Of a stretch of DNA of 64,000 nucleotides, positions 50,125 to 59,116 are shown in pieces. The stretch is from positions 62,001-126,000 of the forward strand of contig DASXQT010000061.1 of the NCBI GenBank assembly GCA_036507005.1, given 5' to 3'. Origin of the DNA: WS-2 sp036507005 (lineage in GTDB: Bacteria; Eisenbacteria; RBG-16-71-46). The stretch's first letter is position 1, and each line of letters opens with the position of its first letter. The notes under the pieces are model-generated. The model did not search any database and was not told where the DNA came from. It saw nothing but the letters and a program-made list of their open reading frames with translations. The translations under genes were made by a program, and so were the position numbers.

Positions 50125-51681
50125 TCAGATGCTGAGCCGCTCGACCGGACCGCGGTCCAGCATGAAGTCGAAGATCATCCGCGTGAACACCACGGCGGTG
50201 AACATGTTGGCGAGGAGCCCGATGATCAGGGTGACGGCGAACCCCTTGACCGGGCCCGTGCCGAAGCCGAGCAGGAACAGGGCGCTCAGGATCGTCGTCA
50301 CGTGGGCGTCGAGAATGGTGCGGAAGGCGCGGTCGTAGCCCAGCCCCACCGCCTGGCGCACGCTCCTCTGGTTGCGCAGCTCCTCACGGATCCGCTCGAA
50401 GATGAGCACGTTGGTGTCCACCGCCATGCCCACGGTCAGCACCAGCCCGGCGATCCCGGGCAGGGTGAGCGTCCCGCCGAAGCCCGCCAGGGCGGCGATC
50501 ACGTAGAGCACGTTGAGCAGCAGCGCGGCGATCGCGATCACGCCCGAGAGCTGGTAGTAGACCAGCATGAACACCACGACCAGCGCGCTCCCGATCAGGC
50601 CGGCGGTGAGTCCCTCCTGGATCGAGTCGCTCCCGAGCGAAGGCCCCACCGAGCGCTCCTCGATGATGTGGACCGGCGCCGGCAGCGCGCCCGCCTTGAG
50701 GACGATGGCGAGGTCGCGGGCCTCCGCGATGTCGAAGTTGCCGCTGATCTTCGCGTCCCCGGAGGGGATGCGCTCGCGGATCACGGGCGCCGAGTTCACC
50801 AGGCCGTCGAGCACGATCGCGAGCTGGCGGCCCACGTTGTTTCCCGTGACGCGCGCGAAATCGGCGCGGCCGCGCGGGGTGAGCTTCATGCCCACCGCCA
50901 TCGCCCCCGGCGAATCCTGATCGGGCTCGGCGATCGCGCTCGAGATCGTGCCGCCGGTCATCTCGGGCTCGCGCTTGAGGAGGTGGAGGCTTCGCCCGGT
51001 CACGCCCTGCCGCTCCTCGTCGGGCTTGCCCCACACCAGCTTCGAGTCGGCCGGGAGAATCGAGTCGATCCCCGCGGTGGCCATCAGCTTCTCGACCGCC
51101 GGCAGCTCCTCGTTGCTGATGAAGGCCGAGCTCCCGAGGTCGTGGAAGTGCGCCGTGAGCGGCGTGCGCCGCAGCGAGGTGTCGAGCCCGGCCGCCACCC
51201 CGCGCGCGGCGAGGAAGGAGTCCAGCCGGTCGAACACGTTCTTCGCCTCCTCGGGCGTGCGCACCAGGTAGAACTCGAGCAGCGCCGTCTTGCCGATGAG
51301 ATCGATCGCCCGCTGCCGGTCGGTGAGGCCGGGAAGCTGGACCACGATCCGGTCCTCGCCCTGGCGCTGGATCAGCGGCTCGGCCACGCCGAACTGGTCC
51401 ACGCGGTTGCGGATGATCTCCATCGCGCGCTCCGGAGCGTCCTTGGCCTCCGCGGCGCTGAGCCGCGAGCGATCCACCTCGAGCACGAGGTGCATGCCGC
51501 CCTGGAGATCGAGGCCGAGGTGGATGGCCTTGTGACGGAGGTCGGAGAGATCCTTCGGCGGGAGCGCGGCCTGCTGGGTGGCCGTCAGCGAGTAGAGGCG
51601 GTACGAGGGCCACAGGTAGATCAGGCTCGCGGCGGTGACGACCACCACCCCCGCGAGCTTCCACTGATCGGTGCGGGTCAT
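50125..51681 (-). CDS. secD: protein translocase subunit SecD
   Basis: A 518-residue protein with TM1, then the GLDLQGGMHLVLEVD motif, the P1 head region (RNRVDQFGVAEPLIQRQG, IVVQLPG), and the C-terminal five-TM bundle with ALPAPVHIIEERSVGPSLG and DTNVLIFERIREE. Length and features are standard for separate SecD. No yajC or tgt/queA genes precede it, unlike in many genomes. A good promoter lies 84 nt upstream. Confidence 0.96.
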   Translation of the reverse strand: MTRTDQWKLAGVVVVTAASLIYLWPSYRLYSLTATQQAALPPKDLSDLRHKAIHLGLDLQGGMHLVLEVDRSRLSAAEAKDAPERAMEIIRNRVDQFGVAEPLIQRQGEDRIVVQLPGLTDRQRAIDLIGKTALLEFYLVRTPEEAKNVFDRLDSFLAARGVAAGLDTSLRRTPLTAHFHDLGSSAFISNEELPAVEKLMATAGIDSILPADSKLVWGKPDEERQGVTGRSLHLLKREPEMTGGTISSAIAEPDQDSPGAMAVGMKLTPRGRADFARVTGNNVGRQLAIVLDGLVNSAPVIRERIPSGDAKISGNFDIAEARDLAIVLKAGALPAPVHIIEERSVGPSLGSDSIQEGLTAGLIGSALVVVFMLVYYQLSGVIAIAALLLNVLYVIAALAGFGGTLTLPGIAGLVLTVGMAVDTNVLIFERIREELRNQRSVRQAVGLGYDRAFRTILDAHVTTILSALFLLGFGTGPVKGFAVTLIIGLLANMFTAVVFTRMIFDFMLDRGPVERLSI

Positions 51682-51771
51682 GCGATTCCCCCGGACGCAC
51701 TCAGCCGCCGGTGAACCCTAGAGGTGAGGACGACCGGCGGCTCCTTCGCGCATGGGCAAAATGAGGGCGGC

Positions 51772-51800
51772 AGTCTACGGTCGCCCGTGGGGGGTGTCAA
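51772..51800 (-). promoter_or_regulatory. promoter of the secDF operon
   Basis: On the minus strand, TTGACA (51800-51795) and TAGACT (51777-51772) are separated by 17 bp; the predicted leader to secD is about 84 nt. Confidence 0.75.
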
Positions 51801-52111
51801 CGACGAGACACGCAAACCGGGACTGGGGCCGGTTGGCGGCCGGCCCCGGAGAGGCGATCTTCGTCACTCGGTGGGTTCGGGGTGAGGGAAGTGGAGCGCG
51901 GATGTCTGTGGGATCCCGGTTGCGATGATGCAGCGGCAGGCGCGTCCCGCAACAACCGTTCCCGCGCAGGCGAGGCCGCAACCGGCCCATTTCCGGCTCT
52001 TCGGCGGGAAGTGCGCGTCCGCGGGCCGACGCCTCCGACCACACGCGGTTGCCGCCGCGCACATCTTCAGGAGCCGGAAGGAACGCCGGGCGCACGGGCG
52101 GCAGAACGCGC
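51801..52111. other. intergenic stretch between divergent secD and the outer-membrane protein gene
   Basis: Open frames here are short and lack ribosome-binding sites. I see no structured RNA or repeat. Its borders are the secDF promoter and the promoter at 52112. Confidence 0.4.
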
Positions 52112-52140
52112 TGGACACCCCCGGAGGCGATTCCTATACT
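52112..52140 (+). promoter_or_regulatory. promoter of the outer-membrane protein / guaB unit
   Basis: TGGACA (52112-52117) and TATACT (52135-52140) have a 17-bp spacer. The leader to ATG 52204 is about 57 nt. Confidence 0.72.
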
Positions 52141-52203
52141 GCCGCGCTCATCGTACCGGGCCCACCGTTCCACCTCCCTGAGCGGACGAGGAGCCTCCCT
52201 GGA

Positions 52204-52959
52204 ATGATTTCACCTGTCGGCCGAGTGGGCAGCGTCTTGTTCGCGCTGCTCGCAGGGGCATCGCTGTGCGCGGCCGCGGAGCCGGCCTACGGCCCGCGCC
52301 ACGGCGGCATCGGCGGCCTGATCGGCGGATCGCAGGTCTTCGCCGACGGCGACTACTCGAACGCGCGCACCCCGTCCATGGAGTTCGGCGACATCGACGC
52401 GCGGCCGCGGCTGGCCTTTGGCGCCAACCTCCGCTATATCATCAAACCGTGGCTGCGCTGGCAGGTCAGCCCGGGGTTCTTCTGGGCCGGCTACAAGCAC
52501 ACCTCGCTCCTGCCCTTCCGGGACCTCAACTTTCCCGCCGATCTCACCAAGGAGAAGATCCTGACGCTGGTCATGCCCGTCTCGGCCCAGATTCAGGTGA
52601 CCCGCCACAGGGGAGACTGGCTCTATCACGTGGGCGCGGGCCCGGGAGTCTACCGGGTGTGGATCGAGAACCGCCGCAAGGTGCTGAAGGATCCGTTCAC
52701 GAAGAGGCTCCACCGCGGCTTCTATCCCGGCGTGAGCGCCCAGCTCGGGGCCGAGCGCTTCTTCTCCGCCGTGCCGGCGACCTCGATCGAGGTCTCGGCC
52801 GCGGGGCACTGGGCGTTCGCCGACCGGCCGGACCAGTTCCCTTCGGGCTACAACAGCGCGCTGCTCGGCGCCGAGCTCAAGGTCGGCGCCAACTACTACT
52901 TCGAGCTGAAGCGCTTCGTGAAGAAGAAGTCCGAGACCGCGGTGCCGGGCGCGAAATGA
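52204..52959 (+). CDS. outer-membrane beta-barrel-like protein
   Basis: A 251-residue protein with a signal peptide (VGSVLFALLAGASLCAAAEP). Alternating aromatic strands follow (RLAFGANLRYIIKPWLRWQVSPGFF; AQLGAERFF; LLGAELKVGANYYFELKRF), as in small porin-like barrels. The true C-terminus is a short basic tail rather than a terminal Phe. It is 54 nt ahead of guaB and may share its promoter. No specific family. Confidence 0.68.
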   Translation: MISPVGRVGSVLFALLAGASLCAAAEPAYGPRHGGIGGLIGGSQVFADGDYSNARTPSMEFGDIDARPRLAFGANLRYIIKPWLRWQVSPGFFWAGYKHTSLLPFRDLNFPADLTKEKILTLVMPVSAQIQVTRHRGDWLYHVGAGPGVYRVWIENRRKVLKDPFTKRLHRGFYPGVSAQLGAERFFSAVPATSIEVSAAGHWAFADRPDQFPSGYNSALLGAELKVGANYYFELKRFVKKKSETAVPGAK

Positions 52960-53013
52960 GCGACCGCGACCCCGGGGCGCGCGCCGCCGCGGCGTCGCAA
53001 GGCTGAGGGCGCG

Positions 53014-54501
53014 ATGAGCGAGCGCGTCGGGTGGGAGGAGAAGGTGGGGCCCGAGGCCCTGACCTTCGACGACGTGCTGCTCGTGCCCCGGCTCTCCGAG
53101 GTCCATCCCCGCGAGACCGACGTTCGCACCCGCTTCTCGCGCCGCATCCCGCTCAACGTCCCGATCGTGAGCGCCGCCATGGACACGGTGACCGAGTCCG
53201 AGCTCGCGATCGCCCTGGCGCGCGAGGGCGGGATCGGCGTGATCCACAAGAACTTCGCGATCGCCGCGCAGTGCGCCGAGGTCGACCGGGTCAAGCGCTC
53301 GGAGAGCGGCATGATCCTCGACCCCGTCACCCTGCCGCCGGGCGCCACGCTGGGCGAGGCCCGCGAGATCATGGCCCGCTTCCACGTCTCGGGGGTGCCG
53401 ATCACCGAGGGCGGCAAGCTGGTCGGCATCCTCACCAACCGCGACCTGCGCTTCGAGGACCGGATGGGCCGCAAGGTCTCCGAGGTGATGACCCGCGAGG
53501 GCCTGATCACCGCGCCGGTGGGCACCACGCTCGAGCAGGCCCAGGCGATCCTGGCGAAACACCGCATCGAGAAGCTGCCGGTGGTGGACGGGGAAGGGCG
53601 CATGAAGGGGCTCATCACCGTCAAGGACATCGAGAAGCGCCGCAAGCACCCGCACGCGTGCAAGGACGGGCTCGGCCGCCTGCGGGTGGCGGCCGCGGTG
53701 GGGGCGGGCGGCGACTGCCTGGAGCGCGCGGCGGAGCTGGTGCGGGCGGGCGTCGACGCGCTCGTGGTGGACAGCGCGCACGCCCATTCGCGCGGCGTGC
53801 TCGAGGCGACCCGGGCGCTGCGCAAGCGCTTCCCCGATGTGGACCTGGTGGCCGGGAACGTGGGCACGGCCGAAGGCGCCCTGGCGGTGGCGGCCGAGGG
53901 GGCGGACGCGGTCAAGGTCGGCATGGGGCCGGGGGCGATCTGCACCACACGGGTGGTCACCGGCGCCGGCATGGCCCAGATCACCGCGGTGCTCGAGGCG
54001 GCGCGCGCGCTCGAGGGCCAGGACGTGCCCGTGATCTCGGACGGCGGCATCAAGTACACCGGCGACATCGTCAAGGCGATCGGGGCCGGCGCGCACTCGG
54101 TGATGATCGGGAGCCTGTTCGCGGGCACCGAGGAGAGCCCGGGCGAGGTGGTGCTGCTCGAGGGCCGCTCGTTCAAGGTCTACCGCGGCATGGGGTCGCT
54201 CTCGGCCATGGCCGAGGCGCAGGGGAGCCGCGAGCGCTACTTCCAGGAGAGCGCGGACGAGCTGTCCAAGCTGGTGCCCGAGGGGATCGAGGGCCGCGTG
54301 CCCTTCAAGGGCACGCTTTCCCAGTCGGTGTTCCAGATGGTGGGCGGGCTCAGGGCCGGGATGGGCTACTGCGGGGTGCGCACCATCGAGGAGCTCCGCA
54401 CCCGGACCCGGTTCGTGCGGATCAGCAGCGCCGGCCTGCGCGAGAGCCACCCGCACGACGTCACCATCACCCAGGAAGCGCCCAACTACGAGCGGCGGTG
54501 A
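53014..54501 (+). CDS. guaB: inosine-5'-monophosphate dehydrogenase
   Basis: A 495-residue enzyme converting IMP to XMP with NAD+, the committed step to GMP. The barrel begins ALTFDDVLLVPR. Two CBS domains occupy about 95-205 (VSGVPITEGGKLVGILTNRD; IEKLPVVDGEGRMKGLIT). The active-site loop is MGPGAICTTRVV with the catalytic Cys, then DGGIKYTGDIVKA and the flap segment YRGMGSLSAM. Together with hpt, the window holds two steps around IMP. Confidence 0.97.
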   Translation: MSERVGWEEKVGPEALTFDDVLLVPRLSEVHPRETDVRTRFSRRIPLNVPIVSAAMDTVTESELAIALAREGGIGVIHKNFAIAAQCAEVDRVKRSESGMILDPVTLPPGATLGEAREIMARFHVSGVPITEGGKLVGILTNRDLRFEDRMGRKVSEVMTREGLITAPVGTTLEQAQAILAKHRIEKLPVVDGEGRMKGLITVKDIEKRRKHPHACKDGLGRLRVAAAVGAGGDCLERAAELVRAGVDALVVDSAHAHSRGVLEATRALRKRFPDVDLVAGNVGTAEGALAVAAEGADAVKVGMGPGAICTTRVVTGAGMAQITAVLEAARALEGQDVPVISDGGIKYTGDIVKAIGAGAHSVMIGSLFAGTEESPGEVVLLEGRSFKVYRGMGSLSAMAEAQGSRERYFQESADELSKLVPEGIEGRVPFKGTLSQSVFQMVGGLRAGMGYCGVRTIEELRTRTRFVRISSAGLRESHPHDVTITQEAPNYERR

Positions 54502-54545
54502 CGGGCGGTGGCGGCGCCAGGCCGCCCCAAGCCCTCTAGTCCGGC

Positions 54546-55310
54546 CTAGCGCTTCGGCAGCTCGAACTTGAAGTCGGGGTTGATCTGCCGGATCTCGCTC
54601 ACCACGCGTCCCAGGCTCTCCTCGCGCTCCGGGGTGGGCTCGGACCTCCACGCGGTGTAGAGCTCCAGCAGCTCGTCCTGCTTGAGCCGCAGCAGCTCCT
54701 GCTGCGAGCGCTCGTTGATCGAGCGCTCGAGGTGGTAGACCTCGCCGTTGGAGAGGCGCTTGAGCAGGTCGAGGTACTCGCCGCGCATATGGGACAGGAT
54801 GCGGATGTACTTCTCGAATCCGACCGAGAGCTTCTCCAGCACCTCCGAGACCCCCGCGTTCTTGCGGTGCATCTGCTGGCTGTACGAGTACGCGAAGTGG
54901 TAGTAGGTCTTGCCGCGCCCGATGTAGGCCTCCTCGCTGGGCTGCATCTTGGCGCGGTGGCCCTCGGCGGCCGCCGGGTTGTCGAAGATGCCGATCGAGA
55001 CCAGCAGGAAGTCGGCATTGGTCTTGTAGATCTGGTACTTGAGCCGCGCGTCGGTCGAGTGCGCCAGGCGGCGGAAGACGTCGGTGTCGTACTTGGACAG
55101 GAGCTTCTTGGACTGCTCCACGTACTCGGGGTTGATGAACGAGTGGAGCAGGTGGGCGAGGTAGACGTTGACGTCCTCGTCGTAGTAGTCCTGGTTCGAC
55201 ACCAGCCCGGTTTCCATGCGGCTGTACAGCAAGCAGTTGACCATGAAGTAGTAGGTCGGCTGCAGGTCCCGGCTGCTGTCTTTGAGATCGACGTAGTGAC
55301 GCGGGTTCAT
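54546..55310 (-). CDS. hypothetical protein, helical
   Basis: A 254-residue protein without signal peptide or TM segment. It is largely helical and Tyr-rich in the first half (SRDLQPTYYFMVNCLLYSR; DEDVNVYLAHLLHSF), with a charged second half (LERSINERSQQELLRLKQDELLELY) ending FKFELPKR. GGGAGG precedes ATG 55310. It is convergent with guaB. I recognise no family; the sequence is protein-like and free of low-complexity runs, so the gene is probably real. Confidence 0.72.
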   Translation of the reverse strand: MNPRHYVDLKDSSRDLQPTYYFMVNCLLYSRMETGLVSNQDYYDEDVNVYLAHLLHSFINPEYVEQSKKLLSKYDTDVFRRLAHSTDARLKYQIYKTNADFLLVSIGIFDNPAAAEGHRAKMQPSEEAYIGRGKTYYHFAYSYSQQMHRKNAGVSEVLEKLSVGFEKYIRILSHMRGEYLDLLKRLSNGEVYHLERSINERSQQELLRLKQDELLELYTAWRSEPTPEREESLGRVVSEIRQINPDFKFELPKR

Positions 55311-55880
55311 GCCTCGCCTCCCCGTCGTGCCCGTCCCGCGCTGATGCGGGCCTGGGGCACGGCCTGGGCCTCCGAGCCGGAGAGTCGTGCATCGTCCATG
55401 CCACTGGGACGACGCCCCATTCGATGCTTCCCGAGCGCTGGAAAACGGCCGGCAATTCCCTGAAACGCGGCCCCGGCAAACCCTGAACGCGTCGCCACTT
55501 CGCGCCGTCCCGCGCAGTGGGTTGGGGGTTCTGCCCCGCTCGGCACCGCGCACCCACCCCCCTCGGGTGCCCGAGTTTCGTGGTCGCGCATCGTGGCTCG
55601 GCCACGACGGATTTCGCAATGCGCTTGCGTGCGAGTAAAGTCGTTTAATAGTCGCGCGGCGATAGCACGCTGGCCCGCAGCCACATCGAAGGATGATTGC
55701 AAAACCTTCCCGGCCTCGCCTTCTGCGAACACGGAGAGTTACGCACGGCGCCGATGGCCTACCCGAAACCCACGTCCCGCCTCCGCGTGCCGCGCCCGCG
55801 CCGGGCATATGTCTTGCGAGATTGGCCGACTTGAACACTCGACTCCACGCCGACTCCACCCGCCTCGGGCCGCACCACGC
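55311..55880. other. 570-bp divergent intergenic region upstream of the chemosensory-like operon
   Basis: This region is less GC-rich around 55620-55760 (TAAAGTCGTTTAATAG). I find no convincing sigma-70 promoter. A partial flagellar-sigma-like match fails on spacing. No gene or repeat is seen. If the first chemosensory gene starts further upstream than 55881, part of this is coding. Confidence 0.4.
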
Positions 55881-57386
55881 ATGACTCAAAGCCCTCCGCT
55901 TCGGCCCGTGCCGACGCCCACGCGCTCCGCGCCCTCGCTCAGGATTCGACTGTGGCTGGCCTGCCTGGCCGGTTCGCTGGTTGCGGCCGCGGGCATCGCG
56001 TGGGTGCTCGGCATGCGGGTGGGTCCCGGCGGGCAGGTGGATCCCGCCTCCCTCGTGGTGTGGCTGGTGGGCTCGGCCTCGCTCGGCATCGTGACCGGCG
56101 CGGCGCTCGCCCTGTGGCTGGACGCGCGCGTCCTCGGGCACCTCAAGGGCCTGAGCCGCACGCTGGCCTCGGGCCAGGTCGAGGACGTCGGGCGGCTCCC
56201 GGCCTCCTCGGGCTGGGGCGAGCTCTCCGAGCTGACCCGGCAGGTCCAGCTCCTGATGGAGGGGCAGCGCGAAGCGGTCCGCGCCCGCGAGGAGCTGGGC
56301 GCGCTGGAGGGGCCGCTCGCGGCGCTGCACCGCGCCGCCGAAGGCTGGAGCGCGACCGAGCGCTGGCAGCCGCTCGCGCTCGAGAGCGGGCCGCTCACCA
56401 AGCTCGCCCGCGCTCTCGATCACGGGTTCGCGCGCGTCGGCGAGGTGCGCGAGCAGAACCAGGAGGCGGCGCGCCTGGTCCGGGTGGAGCTGGCGGCCGC
56501 CCTCACCGACGCCCAGGAATCCGTCGAGCAGGCCGAGCGCGGCTTCGTCGAGGCCACCGCGCTGCTCACCACGGTGCGCGAGCTGCAGAGGATCTCGGGC
56601 GAGCTGGAACAGGCGCTCGGCGCGCCGGCCGCCGTCGCGGAGATGGCGCCGGGCGCGGCCCAGGGCTACGAGCGCCAGCGCGCCGCCACCGCGGCCGCGA
56701 TCGAGGAGCTGGTCGCGGTCTCGACCGAGAGCGTCGAGCACCTGGGGCGCGGCCTCGGGCGCGTGCAGGAGATCGGCGACCTCGTCCACCTGCTGGCCAA
56801 CCGCGCCACGCTGATCGCGCTCAACGCGGTGGTGACCGCGGGCGAGGCCGGCCCGGGGCGGGGCGAGGAGATCGCGGACGAGCTCAAGATCCTGGCGCGC
56901 GAGGTGCGCGAGGCGACCCTGCGCACCGACCAGATGTCGCGCGAGATCGAGCACGAGATCAGCGCGGCCTCGCAGCGCATGAAGGGCGTGCGCGAGCGCA
57001 TCGCGGCGCGGCTCGACCAGCTCCCGCCGCTCCCGGCCCTGGAGGTCGTGGCGCTGCCCGAGGACCTGGTGCGGCTCCAGGGGCGGATGCGGGAGATGGT
57101 CCAGGACGCCACCCGCAAGGGCGAGCGGGTCTCGGCCGCGGGCGAGCGCGCCTCGCGCGCCGCCGAGCGGTTCATGCGGAGGCTCGAGGAGGAGCTGCGC
57201 GAGGTCGAGGGGCTGGTGGCGCGCCTCGGCCCCGCGGGCGGCCCATCTTCGGCCGGAGCGGAGGAGCGCGGAGCCGGGCGTCCCGGGCCGCTGCGCCTGC
57301 TCGAGCCCGGCCCGTCGGGCCCGGTCGAGTCGCGAGAACGGGGGAAGCACCCCTTGCCCCCCCGCGATCGCGGAGAGCTCTCGTGA
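55881..57386 (+). CDS. MCP-like transmembrane signalling protein
   Basis: A 501-residue protein with two N-terminal TM segments (IRLWLACLAGSLVAAAGIAW; VVWLVGSASLGIVTGAALALW) separated by only about 25 residues, so it has almost no periplasmic sensor. A HAMP-like region and a long helical domain follow. The segment ANRATLIALNAVVTAGEAGP...ADELKILAREV corresponds to the MCP hairpin tip (canonical NLLALNAAIEAARAGE...VADEVRKLA). It is diverged, lacking the usual Glu-Ala-Ala methylation pattern. The start is uncertain because no good ribosome-binding site precedes ATG 55881. Its stop overlaps the next start (GTGA). Confidence 0.72.
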   Translation: MTQSPPLRPVPTPTRSAPSLRIRLWLACLAGSLVAAAGIAWVLGMRVGPGGQVDPASLVVWLVGSASLGIVTGAALALWLDARVLGHLKGLSRTLASGQVEDVGRLPASSGWGELSELTRQVQLLMEGQREAVRAREELGALEGPLAALHRAAEGWSATERWQPLALESGPLTKLARALDHGFARVGEVREQNQEAARLVRVELAAALTDAQESVEQAERGFVEATALLTTVRELQRISGELEQALGAPAAVAEMAPGAAQGYERQRAATAAAIEELVAVSTESVEHLGRGLGRVQEIGDLVHLLANRATLIALNAVVTAGEAGPGRGEEIADELKILAREVREATLRTDQMSREIEHEISAASQRMKGVRERIAARLDQLPPLPALEVVALPEDLVRLQGRMREMVQDATRKGERVSAAGERASRAAERFMRRLEEELREVEGLVARLGPAGGPSSAGAEERGAGRPGPLRLLEPGPSGPVESRERGKHPLPPRDRGELS

Positions 57387-59116
57387 GCCGCGTCGGCGAG
57401 CGCGACCTGGAGCGCGAGATCGCGCGCAGCCTGGTGGATGCGCTGCAGGCGGCGCTCGCTCCGGGCGGAGGCCAGCCCGAGCTGCGGGCGGCGCGCGACG
57501 CGGCCCAGCTCCTCGAGATGCCCGGGTTGGATCGCCTGATCTCGGCCCTGGCCCCGCACGCCCCGGTGCGCCCCTGGCCCACCGAGATCCAGCCGGTGGT
57601 CGAGCGCCTGCAGCGCGTGGGCGCGCGCGCCGCGGCGTCGGGCGATCTGGACGTGCTCCGCAGCACGGACCCCGACTTCCTCGCCCTGGCCGGCGAGATC
57701 GTGGCCATGGAGTGGAGCGCGCTGCCGTCGCGGCCCGGCGGGCCGGGCCCGTCGGTTCCCACGCTGATCGCGGCCGAGATGCTCTCCGACCTGCCGCTCT
57801 CGGGCGAGGAGTCGGCCTCGGTGGCGCGCCGCATCCGCCTCACCATGCCCGTGGCGGCGGCGGTACGGGCGGCGATCGACTGGATCTCGGGGCGTCACGG
57901 TCCGAAGGTGCCGCTCGCGCTGCGCGGCGACGCCTCGGTGCTCGAGATCGGATGCGAGCTGCGCGACGCCGCGGGCCTGGCTCCCGCGCACGAGGTGCTG
58001 GCGGGCGTCGACGGCAGCCTGGGCCCTGCGCTCGGGCCGCCGGTCGCGGCTTCGGCCCGCCCCTGGGTCCTGCGCGTCCCCTCCTTCGGCGCGCGCGCCA
58101 CGTACGCGATGCTCGAGCAGGGCGGCCTCAAGCTCGCCGTGCCGTGGCACGCCGTGATCAAGCTCCAGGTGGTGCGGCGCGACGCGATCCAGGTGCGCTC
58201 GGCGCGGCTCGGTATGGAGGTGCTCTCGCCGCTCGCGCCGCTCACGCGCCGCGCCACCGAGTGCCCGGTCGCGATCGTGGCCCACGGCCTCAAGCGCGCC
58301 TGGATGGTGGCCGACCGTCTGGTGTGGCGGCTCGCGGCCGATCCGAGCGAGCCCGATGCGCGCATGAAGGAGGCCGGGCTCACGAGCGCGGTCGCGACCG
58401 ACGACGGCGAAGTCTTCGGCCTCGCCGAGCCCCGCGCGCTGCTCGCGGGCGTGCCGCTCCCGCCGCCGCCCGTGATCCTCGACACCCCGGACGAGGCCAC
58501 CCGCACGAGCGCCCCCGAGCCTGCGCCGCAGGAGCGACCCGCCGCACCGGTCGCGGCCGCGGAGCGGAGTCGCTCCGCAGCGGAGCCCCGCGGGCGCGAG
58601 GTGACGCCTGTGCCGATGCCGGCCCTGGACGAGAGCTGGGTCACGCCGCTCGCCACGCTCGAAGAGAGCGAAGCGCCGGCTCCGGAGCCCGTGCTCGAGG
58701 AGATCGCCCCGGCCGCGGAACCGCCCGCCGCGCCCGAGCGGGCCGCGCGCCGCGCCCTGGTCGCCGAGGACTCGATCACGGCGCGGATCTTCCTCACCCG
58801 GCTTCTCGAGCAGCACGGCTTCGAGGTGGTGGCCGTGGAGCGCGGCTCCGACCTCCACGCCGCCCTCGCGGGCGGCCCGTGGAGCCTGGTGTGCGCGGAC
58901 GTGGACCTTCCCGACGCGCGCGGCGCCGCGTTCCTGCGCGACGTGCGCGACCGGCTGCCCGAGGAGACCCCGCTCGTGGCCCTGGCTCGCGACGAGCAGG
59001 ACATCGCCGCCGCGCGGGTCGCGGGCGTGCGGCGCACCCTGCTCAAGCCCGTCGAGCCCGGCGCGCTGCGCCGCATGCTCGACCGGCTCGGCCTCGCCGA
59101 GACCGCCTCCGAGTGA
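57383..59116 (+). CDS. CheA-like protein without recognisable kinase motifs, fused to a receiver domain
   Basis: A 577-residue protein. The N-terminal half is helical. The stretch SARPWVLRVPSFGARATYAM followed by GGLKLAVPWHAVIKLQVV resembles the end of a CheA HATPase domain running into its CheW-like regulatory domain. No H-box His, N-box, G1 or G2 ATP motifs can be seen. A Pro/Glu-rich linker leads to a C-terminal REC domain (about 455-575): acidic VAEDS, phospho-acceptor Asp in CADVDLPD, Lys in LLKPVEP. It overlaps both neighbours by 4 nt. It may be a scaffold or phosphate sink; the degenerate-CheA reading is inference. Confidence 0.62.
   Translation: MSRVGERDLEREIARSLVDALQAALAPGGGQPELRAARDAAQLLEMPGLDRLISALAPHAPVRPWPTEIQPVVERLQRVGARAAASGDLDVLRSTDPDFLALAGEIVAMEWSALPSRPGGPGPSVPTLIAAEMLSDLPLSGEESASVARRIRLTMPVAAAVRAAIDWISGRHGPKVPLALRGDASVLEIGCELRDAAGLAPAHEVLAGVDGSLGPALGPPVAASARPWVLRVPSFGARATYAMLEQGGLKLAVPWHAVIKLQVVRRDAIQVRSARLGMEVLSPLAPLTRRATECPVAIVAHGLKRAWMVADRLVWRLAADPSEPDARMKEAGLTSAVATDDGEVFGLAEPRALLAGVPLPPPPVILDTPDEATRTSAPEPAPQERPAAPVAAAERSRSAAEPRGREVTPVPMPALDESWVTPLATLEESEAPAPEPVLEEIAPAAEPPAAPERAARRALVAEDSITARIFLTRLLEQHGFEVVAVERGSDLHAALAGGPWSLVCADVDLPDARGAAFLRDVRDRLPEETPLVALARDEQDIAAARVAGVRRTLLKPVEPGALRRMLDRLGLAETASE

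Noticed and set aside
55633..55672. Flagellar-sigma (sigma-28)-like sequence TAAAGTCG ... GGCGATAG upstream of the chemosensory-like operon
   Set aside because: The gap between boxes is about 3 nt longer than the usual spacing and the site is more than 200 nt from the gene, so I do not call it a promoter.
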